Source: Trichosporon coremiiforme (taxonomy: Eukaryota; Basidiomycota; Tremellomycetes; Trichosporonales; Trichosporonaceae). From it: a stretch of 64,000 bases of DNA. Shown here piece after piece: positions 10,017 to 20,122 of this stretch. Made by a program: the position numbers and the translations under genes. How positions within the stretch are numbered: the first letter of the stretch is position 1; the number at the start of each line of letters is the position of its first letter. The DNA is taken from the NCBI GenBank assembly GCA_039545355.1, contig BCJJ01000009.1, positions 124,001-188,000 of the forward strand, in the 5' to 3' direction. The notes under the pieces were generated by a model. That model did not search any database. It was not told where the DNA came from and saw only the letters and a program-made list of their open reading frames with translations.

Positions 10017-10560
10017 TTTGTGCGGTTCCGAGCGATTGCGGATTGGCTTGCGGAGGGAGTGGGGTCACTGAAGGTTAGTCGGCGGAAAAAGGTTCGCGAA
10101 TTCAGTAGGTACTGCGTGATGTGTGGACTTGGTTGCTTCGGGATCCGAATGGGCTGCCCGTGATAAAGCTTACTGGCGCTGCTGGCAACTTCGGACGCTT
10201 GGCGTCACCCCCTGAAAGGTTCTGCGACGTGTGAGGCTGAGGCGGGGCATAAGCGCAGCACAGCTGATGAGCAATAGCTATGGGGGTTGCGTGATCAGCA
10301 TGCTTCAGAATGAGAAGTGAATGCAGTGTCAGGTTTTCGGAGCTGACGGTGTCCGAAGAGACTGCATGCAGAGACTGCATGGAAGAGACCGACAAGTTCA
10401 GAGTGTGGGGCCGCATGGCACCGGAGAGACGATGTAAATCCGATACCAATGAGACAAGCCATTGGGTAGCAAACACGTTCTGCATTGCAGCTCCATTCCT
10501 CACACTATCGAGTCCAAAGATGGTACTGAAGAGGGGCCGTGTCACAGCGCTGCTCTGTCT
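10017..10560. other. Intergenic region between family copies A and E
   Basis: No gene recognised. Open frames here have no resemblance to the family and no known domain. Confidence 0.4.
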
Positions 10561-11142
10561 TTATACCCGGTGCCCTCCTTTCTCAGAGCGATCAGCCCCT
10601 CTAGCGTCCTCTAAGGCGGCAGAGTGTCTCACTCCCCAAACCTCCTTGTACTTGGGCGGCAGCAGCTCATTCTCTCGAGCATCCTCCATATCCTCTGCAC
10701 GCTGTCTGCGTGGACCGACTGCCTCGATCGAGTCCGCCGCGGTGGTACTGGCGTCTGCTTTCTGCGTATCCGAGAAGCGGTCGGCAGGGCGTTTCTCTCT
10801 TGCGACTGGGCCAGTTGCGGTATCCTGCCGATCAGATGAAGCAAGCTCCTTGGCGGTGTCAGAATTCGTGCCCTTGTCGATCGACTGGCGAGACGGGCGG
10901 GGCGGAGCAGGAAAGGGGATGATGATCTGCACGTCTGTAGTGGGCTCGAACGTCGGAACGAGATGCGGACGGTGCTGTGGAGCGCGCTGTATCTGGTGCC
11001 GCCAGCGCTGACGGACCGCGTCTTCCGCCCGATGGCGCTTACGACGGCGGAGGAGAATGAAGACGACAAAGAAGAGGACCCCGGCTCCCACGGCAGCGCC
11101 GATGACGCCGGGCGTAATTCTGTTTGCTTTGTCTCCGTCCAT
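10561..11142 (-). pseudogene. Family copy A: membrane segment and tail only
   Basis: An open frame of 193 residues from ATG 11142 to TAA. It starts just before the transmembrane helix (ITPGVIGAAVGAGVLFFVVF ILL, then RRRKRHR) and carries the whole family tail: TFEPTTDVQIIIPFP and QRAEDMED ... LLPPKYKEVW GVRHSAALEDA. The PPxY site is PPKY. TGA lies directly before the ATG in frame, and no signal peptide or ectodomain exon could be found in the 400 bases upstream, though the intact copies have two such exons there. Either a 5'-truncated pseudogene or a short product made only of the membrane anchor and tail; the open, conserved tail leaves the second possible. Confidence 0.55.
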
Positions 11143-11815
11143 TCAGAAGAAGCACCAGAGGATGGCGGCCTTGTTGTGCGCTACGGCTTGAGAGAGTAGA
11201 GATGCCCTCGGACGGAGTAACTTGACCAATTGTCTTGCTGTGCCCGGTCAAGTGTCTTGCTGTGCCTGAGCTGAGGCTGACGAACGGGTGTGTGTAATCT
11301 GGACGTCTGATAATAAGTGGCCGAGTTGCGGGCCAGCTCGTTCACAGGAAGACCAGGTTGTTCGTGGATGGGGAAGAGAGTGAATGATAGTGAAGCGGCG
11401 TAGGCGGCACACACTGCCGCGTACTGTGTTCTCTGCGGCTACGACGACGTTGGCGCGGGGTTACGAAAGGCAGCATCTTGCTGCTGTGAGGGACGGACAT
11501 CATTCCTGTGCAAGATCCGTATGAAACGTGAAACGGTAGATTATACACTCACGGGCACATCGGGGTGCATCGGAAGACATGGGGAAGGCTCAAGCCTGGG
11601 CACATACACGCTTGCAGCAACAGGCGATGAAGAGAGACAGTTGTCTGCCGTAGTAGCCTCCACCATTACTTGGATCAGTGATTGTGACGGCCAGCTATCT
11701 CGAGATATCGAGATTCATGTTGATCGGCTATTGAACAAGGGACAGCATTGGACGATGTCTGTCGAAGGGAAGACAACTGCTAACAAGCAAAGGGATATCG
11801 CACAGGTGAAGGGTC

Positions 11816-13510
11816 CTACAGCGGCGCACCGTCTTCAGCTCTATCGCCTCTCTTTTCGAAGCGGCTGACAGCTCCGGCATCCTCCAGAGCGGCGGAGTGC
11901 CTCTGGCCCCACGCCTCTTTGTACTCGGGAGGAAGCATGCGGCCAACTTCCGCGTCCTCCATGTCTTCGGCACGCTGTGGGGAACGCAACGCAGCAGCAG
12001 GGCTGTTCGCCTGTTCCGAAGGCTCTGAAGTGCTGCCACGGTCCGAGGGAGGAAGTTTCTCCCCGCCGCTCATGTCTTGGGGAGTGAGATCGGTGTACCC
12101 GGCCGCGGTTAATAAGGGCGTGGTGTCGGGTCCACCGCGTTGATTGACGGACTGCGTGGATGCACCAGCTGATGCAGGGTAAGGGACAATGACTTGGACG
12201 TCTTCGGTGGGTTCGAATGCTGAGATAACGCTAGGTGGCTGGCGCGGGGCGTATTGAGCCTGGCGACGACGGCGGAAGAGGAAGATGGCGGCAAGGACGA
12301 GGGCTGCCACTCCGATCACAGCACCGATCGTAGCGCCTGCGATCACGCCTGCGTTAGACTTCTTCTTTGAGCCATCTTCATGGGCATCTGGGCTGGCTGT
12401 GTGGCTGTGGACTGTGTGGCTCTGGCTAGGACCTTCACCAGCCGAAGTGGAGTTTGAAGTCGAATTCGACGCCGTTGTCCAGCTCGGTCAGTGATGGTTC
12501 CTGGCTCGGTACTCACTCATTGTAAGAGTAGGTCGTGATACCGCTGATTGCACATGGCTTACCGCTTGCGCCAATGATGAGCTGGTACTCTACTGCTGGG
12601 TCCACCGGCAACAAGATCAAAGTCTGGTTTGGCCGATACTCGGGTTTGGCTGGCTCGGCGCTCGGAAGCACCCCACCGTTCCACCACCAGGGCTCTGGGT
12701 CCAGGACGAAGTAGCAGAGGACGTTTGCGTCGTAGACTGGTCCGGTAACGTTGATCAATGACGAGTTCGTCGGAACCTTGTACGTGAGCTCGGTGTAGTT
12801 CTGCAAGACAACGCTGCTGTTCCTGATGTCGTAAAGAGTAGGAGGAATCGGCTCGATAACACCGTCTGGTTGGCCTGTGAGGTGGTTGGCATACTTCTGA
12901 GAGTCGAATTGGCGAACAGAAAACGACGCTTTGTTGAAACCACTTCCTTCGGCAGCGTATGCAGTGTATGCGCCTGCTCTGAGAGCTGTCTCGTTGGGTC
13001 TAGCGTAGTCAGTCGCTGTGCGATGTGTTTCACTCACGCCTTTGTCGCGATTGGGATCTCGATGGTTACATAGTCGATCGTCACCGTTGTGTTGCGTTCC
13101 GGTTCAATGTAGATGTAGTAGGGTCCCAGTCCTATGTTGCCTGGTTCAGCGATGGGTCCAATGTCGGGATAGGGTTTGAGCAAAGGGTCCATCGACGAGC
13201 CTCCGTGTCCCCACTGGTAGCTGATCTTGCCGGGGTTCTTGACCAACTCCGGAGCGAGATCCTCGACGGTGCCGTAGGGAGTGTACTTCGAACCAATCAT
13301 CCACAAGACCGCCTGACCTCCATCGAGTGCCCAGCGTGAGTTGGCGGTGCTGATCGCTCCCGTGGCGAGGTTCATGTCCCATGAGTCTACGTAGAAGACG
13401 AGCGAGGACCAGCCGGTTACGTTGAGGAAGATCGAGAAGGGCATGTCTGGGGCGGCGTGGGTGGCATGTAAGTCTAGCCCCAAAAAGACGAGTATGATTC
13501 TGACCCACAT
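11816..13510 (-). CDS. Type I membrane protein with PPxY tail, intact copy B (unrecognised family)
   Basis: Three exons on -: 13038-13510, 12517-12999, 11816-12482; introns of 38 and 34 nt, both phase 2; the second ends in GAG rather than CAG/TAG. 540 residues. Seen: signal peptide (MWVRIILVFLGLDLHATHA); ectodomain ~22-318 with several NxT/S sites, aromatic-rich blocks (FLNVTGWSSLVFYVDSW, SKYTPYGTVED, EPERNTTVTIDYVTIEIP), WWWNG and a conserved Cys pair (LCYF ... GKPCAISG); a Ser/Thr/His stalk; transmembrane helix ~363-388 ending in RRRR; and a ~150-residue tail with SAFEPTEDVQVIVPYP and RAEDMED ... LLPPEY-type motif (MLPPEYKEAWGQRHSAALED, PPEY ~501-504). PPxY motifs bind WW domains of Rsp5/Nedd4-type ubiquitin ligases. 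No function can be assigned. Confidence 0.8.
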
Positions 13511-14479
13511 CCTGAGTCTGCTTGACTAGCTGGGGCTTCGGAGCTTGTTGTGGATAAAAGGCGGAGGAGATGTTGGTGTGAGGAAGTGAGAGAAGTTTCC
13601 ATAGATAGGAATGACAGGCTTGTGTGAGGAACGGTACTGAATACTCCAGTGCAGGTGTTTGACTTGGGTGGCGAGGAAGGCGCTTCCAGTACCGCTACCA
13701 GCGCCAGACGACAAGATCGACATCCTCCTTTGGCGTCATCTCTACTCCTGACTTCCGCCCCAGCCATGCCACGAGCTTCACCCAATCATGCATGTTCCAT
13801 TGCGCCAGCAGTTCAAACTCTATGTAAGATACTCTGTGGCAAGCGTGTCGAGGTGGCCATCCTCTTCTCGAGGCAAGGGACAGGGTGGTAGAGAGCCGTA
13901 AATGTGAGAAGGGAGCGAGCCGGGCTAGCTGAGCACCCCGTGTGCCCTGTGCGCCACCCTGGTCCGTGTCCACGGGCGATCGACCGTTTCGGCGCCGTCT
14001 ATCAGGGATCAGGGTGGCATCTACCGGTCGGTACGGCTGCCCAGCGCCCAGCATGCATAGCATGCATGAAGCGCGCGGCACCGGCCGCAGTAGCGCTAGC
14101 CATTGGCCCCCAGGCCCCTGCCCACGTCTTGCATGATCGCAGCGATTGTCGATCCCAAAGGTCTTGGAGCGATGGATGATCGGCAGCACCGCATAAATCT
14201 TTGTGACTTGCACGCGCCTCGCCCCACCCCGAAAGCATTCCGGTGTAAGCACAGGGACTACTGCATACTAGCGTACTGCGGCATGGGGCTCGGTTCAGCG
14301 ACTGGACGATGCGGTTATCAGCACTTTGTGGCTTTGAATCTCGATTTCTCCACATTTCAACTGGTTTCGAGGCAAGTACGCTATGTAAGTTACCTCTGAA
14401 AAGGTACGGACTACCGCGTGCACGAATGAAATAGGAATGAACGTAGTTCGCCTACGGTGAAACATCATCGTGCGCCCGA
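13511..14479. other. Intergenic region between family copies B and C
   Basis: Upstream region of copy B. No gene recognised on either strand; open frames here are not similar to the family. Confidence 0.45.
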
Positions 14480-14950
14480 TCACCCGGCTTCTCCCAACGA
14501 TAAACAGCCCCCTGCGTCCTCGCGACTTGCGGAGTGACGATGGCCCCACGCCGCCCTGTACTCGGGCGGGAGCAGGTCGCCTTCCATATCATCGGCGCGC
14601 TGGGTAGGCGTGTTGGAGGAACGTGCTGCATTGCCCTGAGTGGGAGACTGGTCGGCACCGACCTTCTCTGGGACAGTCATGGGCTGCGATGCAGACTCAG
14701 AGTCGTTCGAGCCGAGGAGGTTGAAGGTCTCGGAGCGGCGGGCGCCGTCCGTGGAAGGCCGAGATGCGGCAGCGAAAGGGACAGCCACATCTTCCACTTC
14801 GAATGCGGATACTCGGTGGGCGAAGGGCCCAACAGCGATGCGGGGGTCATGTGAAATCGTCCTGCTTGCGTCAGTGATAATCAGGTCAGATCGCTCACTC
14901 GTTGTGAGGGTACGCCGTGGCAGCTCCCATCCAATCCAAGGAACGGACAA
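14480..14950 (-). pseudogene. Family copy C: degenerate, transmembrane helix missing
   Basis: Read on -, GCGTACCCTCACAACGA|GTGAGC (AYPHNE) matches the end of exon 2 in the intact genes (TYSYNE, TYAYDE). A 37 nt intron follows, ending GCAAGCAG at 14875. The next exon goes directly into the tail (HRVSAFEVEDVAVPF, QRADDMEGDLLPPEYRAAW GHRHSASREDAG), without the membrane helix and basic stop-transfer found in A, B and D. Upstream ectodomain sequence is not recognisable. The PPEY motif is intact. Most likely a pseudogene; alternatively a soluble tail-only product from an internal start. Confidence 0.6.
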
Positions 14951-15460
14951 AGGTAGTCCACATAGTGGTGTCGTGCTTCAATCATTCGGAGCAGGGGTGT
15001 ATGCTGCTGGCCTCTGAGAATCTCAAGGTCCTGTCTTCTGCGATAGAAGGGTCTGTTGTTGTGTGAGAAGGTGTGATGATCAAGAAGAGAAGAGACACTG
15101 AAGAACCCAGTATGATCGACGGTGTGTCAGTTCCGTTGCAGCGTACCCAGGAGCAGGCACATGTTCTTCGACGGAAGGTTGAACACTATTGAAACGAGGA
15201 GTAACAGACGTCACCGTGTACGACCCATCAAGCACAGCTCTGTGTGTTTCGTTTTTCTCTGCGCCCCGTGAAGTCCCCTTGTTGTTGCGTTGCGCCGACG
15301 ACAAGGTAGGTGCTTCAGGTTCTCAGCGGAGAGCGCTAGACTCCTCCGTTGGGCAAAGTGTGCAAAGTGGCGTTTTCCACAGATAGCAGAGTTTCATATC
15401 GACACCCGGAACAGGTCTACTGGGAAACGAGAGACCGAAGGGATGAACGAACGTGATGGG
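14951..15460. other. Intergenic region between family copies C and D
   Basis: 510 bases. It should contain ectodomain exons of copy C if that gene were whole; none is recognisable. Confidence 0.4.
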
Positions 15461-16991
15461 CTACATTGGTACAGAATCCTGGGCCCGACTGCCTGTTTTC
15501 GCCTCACGTGTGACAGCCGGTACATCTTCGAGGCTCACCGAATGCCGATTACCCCAAGCCGCCCTGTATTCAGGGGGAAGGAGATTGTCCTCCATATCCT
15601 CAGCCCGGCGGGCAGGGCTAACTCTCGAGGAGTCCGACGGCCCGGAATGAGAACTCTGACCTGGACTATCGTGATGAGGCGGGGTGAAAGGCACGACGAT
15701 CTGAACCTCTTCGGTGGACTCGAAGGCCGAAATGATGCTCCGAGGTGGGTCGGGCTTGCTTTGTGACGAGGCTGTACGACGGCGACGTATCCAGCAGAAA
15801 CCGGCAAGCGCCAGCAATGCCACTCCCGCTACACCTCCGACAACGGCGCCAGCTATCACTCCCGCGTTTGATCCCCTGGAGCTTGTGGCAGGCAGTCCAG
15901 CTGGTGATGTGGAGTTGGATGGTGTTGCCCTACGACGTTAGGATGACCTTGCTGGCCGCTGGCGTACTCACTCGTCGTAAGCGTAGGTTGTGACACCGCT
16001 AACAATGCATTGTATACCCATGGTGCCAATGATAAGCTTGTACTTGACGGCAGGATCTGTGGGCAGAAAAAAGAGGGTTTGGTCGGCCCGGAAGGCTGGC
16101 TTTGTAGGATACGCCAAGGGCATCACGTCATTCCACCACCATGGTTCAGGCTCGAGACGAGCGTAGCAGCCCGCGAGCTCATCAGAGACCGGACCGGTGA
16201 CATTGATGATGGACGTGTTGAGCGGCACCTCGTATGTGATCTCTGTCCAGTCCATCAACCCAAGGACGCCATCCCCTATCTCCCATTCGGCAGGAGCAGC
16301 GGGCAACTTGCCCTCCAGATTTCGGTCGGGAATCAGATCTCCGTAGGAATCTGAACCGAACTGTCGAACTGAAAATGCCTTGTTCACTTGGCCGGCTTCG
16401 ATTGCACGCACTGTTTGCGCCCGATCTCTGAGAGCCTCTTCGCTTGGTCTGGCGGAGTCAGAAATCGATATGGCGGCTTCTTGATACTCACGCAATGGTG
16501 AGAACAGGCACGTCTAGGAGGAAGTAATCGATCGTCACCGTGGTGTTTGCCAAATGGTGTATGCGAACTGTGTAGGTGCCGAGCTCAATGCTACCAGGAT
16601 TCGCCAGACGTCCAACCTCCGGAAACGGTTGCAGGAGCTTCCACGTTGTGAAAAAGTCGCCAAAATCCCGTCCTCGTCGGTAGAAGTAGCTGAAGTTCCC
16701 CGGGGTTCGGACCGTCCCCGGAGCAGAATCTTCAACTGTGCCGAACGGTTGAAACTTCGTTCCAGTTGCTCTCAGAATGTTGGTTCCGCCAAAGGTCGAA
16801 GTGCGCCAGGTGCTCTCATTGCTGGTGACGGCGCCAGTGGCGATGTCGACATTCCAGACGAGGTCCGTTGTCATGAAGGGCGACCAGCCGGTGACGTTAA
16901 GCGAGATCGAGAAGGCCGGCTGCGCAGCATCGGCGCCGGCTATGAGTCTCGCGAGTCCTAAGACAGTTAAGACCGTCGCCCATGCGCTCAT
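15461..16991 (-). CDS. Type I membrane protein with PPxY tail, intact copy D (unrecognised family)
   Basis: Exons on -: 16492-16991, 15972-16448, 15461-15929; introns of 43 and 42 nt at the same two positions and phases as in copy B. 481 residues. Signal peptide MSAWATVLTVLGLARLIAGA; ectodomain with FSISLNVTGWSPF, GTKFQPFGTVEDSAP, LANTTVTIDYFLLDVPV, ARPSEEALRDRA, EPEPWWWND and the Cys pair GCYA ... GIQCIVSG; transmembrane helix ~348-372 (AGVIAGAVVGGVAGVALLAL) ending in RRRR; tail with SAFESTEEVQIVVPF and RAEDMEDNLLPPEYRAAW GNRHSVSLEDV. The tail is ~60 residues shorter than in copy B because the linker between the two motifs is shorter. First gene of the array in the direction of transcription. 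Confidence 0.8.
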
Positions 16992-17473
16992 CTTGCCCTC
17001 CGTATGGGTGCTCTGAGAGAGGGGAGAGGTCTACTGTCGGGGGGAAAGATGATGTTGATGGGGAAGTGCTGTGCAAGAGTGCGGGGGACTGAGGTGCAAC
17101 ATTCCGAGGTAACGATGGGTCTGTGCCCAAGACGTGCTTCTGCCTCAACTTCGGCCTTAACCTGGCAGCCTTGTGCACAAGTCTGGCTCAAGCACGGCTT
17201 CCACGCACCTTGTCGTGGAAAAGGGCCCAGCGTGACGTGTGGAGGATATCGGTGCTCCGTGCTGGGCCCACGGTCACCGAGCGGACTGAGCACGGTTAGT
17301 GGACTTGTTCAGTGAACCAACCCTCAGTCAGCCACTGGCCTCTCGGCGTCCTGGTATCCTGGTACTGTACTCTCCTTCAACATGAGCACTGCTGAGTGCT
17401 TCATTCACCGTGCTCCTTGAGCTCTTTCAGCGCGGGCGTGCGACTCTACCAGACGACGCCCAAGGTGCGGACC
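16992..17473. other. Intergenic region, likely divergent promoter
   Basis: Lies between the start of copy D on - and the possible start of the intron-rich + gene. No gene recognised. Confidence 0.4.
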
Positions 17474-19464
17474 ATGCCGCCCAACGAGCTTCTTATCTCG
17501 GTCGACTCCACGGGTCCGTTGTCTCACCGCCTCGTGGCTGCTCTGGTCCCCTGCGCTTGCTTCCGCGTGATTCACGCCCTTCTCGCCTGGTCAACGCCTT
17601 CCCCGCTCCTTCCTTCCTTTCATTGCACAGACCTTGCTCACCAACCGACGCTTGGCCCGCCGGCCGACTGCAGAGCTGGTGGTGTCCGCTCTGCTACGAG
17701 GTTGCCCGCCGATGATTCGTCACGAAGTCTCGACCTGCAGCCGTCTTCCTCGCTCATCGTAAGCTGGGGGACTCAAGTCGATCATAGCTGAGCAGACAGT
17801 CTCACCACTAGCACCTCGTGATGGCTTTGCGCCACGGAACGTCGGGGTTTGGTATGCTATGAGGCACACGTCTGAAGCACATTGCCCAGCTCCGCCGAGG
17901 GTCTTACCACTCAGCCATGGGTGAACGTCAGACATCGATCCACTCACCCCTCCCTCAGACGCCAGCACTGTCTTCGTGAGCTGTGAGTCCATGAGCTCAA
18001 GCATAACCAACAGTGCGCTTCGCTACTACGTACATCNNNNNNNNNNNNNNNNNNNNNNNNNNNNNNNNNNNNNNNNNNNNNNNNNNAAAAAGAAAAGTAC
18101 ATGGATGCCTGTGTGAGCTGAGCGAGACGTGGGGAAGCTGACACACAGCCCGATATCGCAGCCCTCAGCAGACACCCCAAAGCGAGCGGTGTTGCTTCCA
18201 CAGCTCTGTCGATTCTGAACCCGTGTCAAAAGCTTACAATGCCTTAGAAGTGGGGTGGGAAATACTGTAAGCTGCCCAGTTGTCAGGGTGTAGCTGACAA
18301 AGAAGCTCTCACTGTCTTCGACCACAGTCTGGTCTCGCCTGGCGCAAGCTGGATGCAGCGTGAGCTATAGTAGCGACGAGAAACTGATGAACCAGAGCGA
18401 GCTACTGCTGTTCCGATTGGGCTTGATGACCAGTGTGATCACTCTTCTCTCCTGCGTAGCGGATAGCAGTGCGGTGCGATCCATTCGATCCCCCTGTTCT
18501 ACTACGCTGTCACAACCCTTTCCAGCTGACAGCAAGCATGGATTGCGCACTCCGGTAAAAGAAGTCAGTTTCCCTGTTCCCGCCCCAGCGTCCTGAACAG
18601 CTGGATATCGTTCCTTTCGCGCCGTAGCTAACTGCAGCCTGGGGTGGGGATAGGGCTTCAAGAAAGTGATCGTCGCACCGATCCCAGATGTCGACCGTGA
18701 CCTCGATGGCCCATGACTCGAAGCTGACGGCAGTGCTGGCTCGCACACTGAGTACGTGACAGTCCATAGCGTGAGTTCTCCTTCATGCGATAGTATCCGA
18801 CGACCCTGCCAGTCGGCCCAAACAACGTGAGCTTTTTGTGGCTCACATGCAGCTGACATCAGGGAGAGCCGCCTGAGCTGATGCCTTTGGCGCTAGCTGA
18901 CAACAGTACGGCTGACGAACGACTTCCTTTCCATCTCACAGAGCTAGACTTTGGTGCGTCGCCATCGCTTACAGCCAACCAAACAGCGTGAGCTCCTGTA
19001 CGTGCCCTCAGCTGACAGCAGCGTGTCGCCGAACCCAGGACTTCAAGTAAGCTAACAGCCCTTGTTCTAGCTGACAACAGTGAGGGATAACAGCAGCCCA
19101 GTCACGGTTCCAGCGTCAGCTCTCGTCCTCTCAATACACTTCCCCCAGACAGCGTGAGCTACGAAAGCCTCCTAGCGCAGCTGACAGTAGGGTGAGTATC
19201 CGAGCCCATGTGCACGTATACTGTTCTTCGGGTAAGCTATCTCGCTCATCCACGTAGCTGACAGCAGCACAACCATTGATCCACTACCAACCTATCATGA
19301 AAGTCCCTTCCCCACACACTTCTGTAGAAGCCATCCCCAGCTCTGCGGTAGAGAAGAAGTGCGGATCTCAATATGCATACATGCGTGGCATGAGGCGTCC
19401 AGCGCTCAGACTAGCGCAGGGCCCGTATCGCAGGGATGACAGGGGCTCGGAGACTTCTCGGTGA
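17474..19464 (+). CDS. Possible very intron-rich gene of unknown product (interrupted by gap)
   Basis: Low-confidence call. ATG 17474 opens MPPNELLISVDSTGPLSHRL. Downstream, at least nine modules look like introns: GTGAGCT or GTAAGCT donor, ~20 nt, then (AG)CTGAC and CAG/TAG, at 17976-18013, 18113-18148, 18267-18302, 18360-18395, 18771-18812, 18827-18862, 18988-19021, 19047-19080, 19154-19190 and 19232-19267. Splicing the last three gives an open frame over exons 19022-19046, 19081-19153, 19191-19231 and 19268-19464, ending at TGA 19462-19464; 18149-18266 joined to 18303-18359 is also open in one frame. Other joins gave stops and I could not build one complete frame. No domain recognised. It may be a noncoding spliced RNA. 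Confidence 0.3.
18037..18086. other. Assembly gap (50 N)
   Basis: Fifty consecutive N, inside the intron-rich stretch. Sequence on either side is single-copy looking, so missing exons may lie here. Confidence 0.99.
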
Positions 19465-20122
19465 TGCTCGTTCAGCACTTGGTGCAGGGTCGCCCAAACG
19501 GCGCACAGACCACTCCGTCCGTTGAACCCGAACCGTCCTTGCCCGCTAGTGGGCAACACGCCGCCCGACCCGGCGCAGACGCAATCTTGGGTATCGGGCC
19601 AGGCGGCGGGCGGCCGGCGCCACTGACGCCGGAGGGCCCGGAGCCCGCACACATGTCACCACATCACCACACCTCGGTGTCGTTTCGTCAGTCAGCAGTG
19701 CCCACCATCAGTGCCCACCACCAGTGCCCACAGTCGGTATCCACCAGTCAGCGATAGCGCTTTCCGCTCCGCGCTTCGCCCGAGCAGTGCCCATGATTCC
19801 AAATTATCGCATAGATCTTACATGATTAAGATGTGAGGGGGACTTGGTGGTACATAGCTGAGAGAGACTCGTAGTGTCCTTTGAGATGGTTTCCGGGATG
19901 ACAAGATGATGGGTCGACGGGTCGATACGACAGCGGGTCGATCGGACAAAATGGGAGGGGGAAGGAGCTGGGAGGTGGTTATGGCGATGGCGATGGCGAT
20001 GGTGATGGCGATGGCGAAGATGGGGCCCGGGGTGGGCGCTGGAGAGGGCGAATGTGCGAGATCAACGGAGGTGGGGCGTCTGAGAGGTCTGAGCTTTGGA
20101 GGGGAAGGAGGGAGCGAGGAGT
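19465..20122. other. Intergenic region
   Basis: 3' flank of the Ser-rich membrane protein gene. Holds a short hexanucleotide repeat near 19978-20020. No gene recognised. Confidence 0.45.
19978..20020 (+). repeat. (ATGGCG)n short tandem repeat
   Basis: About seven units of ATGGCG with one GTGATG-type variation, outside coding sequence. Confidence 0.8.

Noticed and set aside
11521..11868. + frame with LGTYTLAATG resembling the family ectodomain block LGTYTVRIHH
   Set aside because: It is on the opposite strand to every family copy and the similarity is limited to five residues, so chance is likely.
17976..19267. Reading the GTGAGCT...CTGACAGCAG modules as a CRISPR array or satellite repeat
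   Set aside because: Spacing is irregular (60-400 bases), only the ends are shared, and both ends match the splice and branch signals of introns in known genes of this window.
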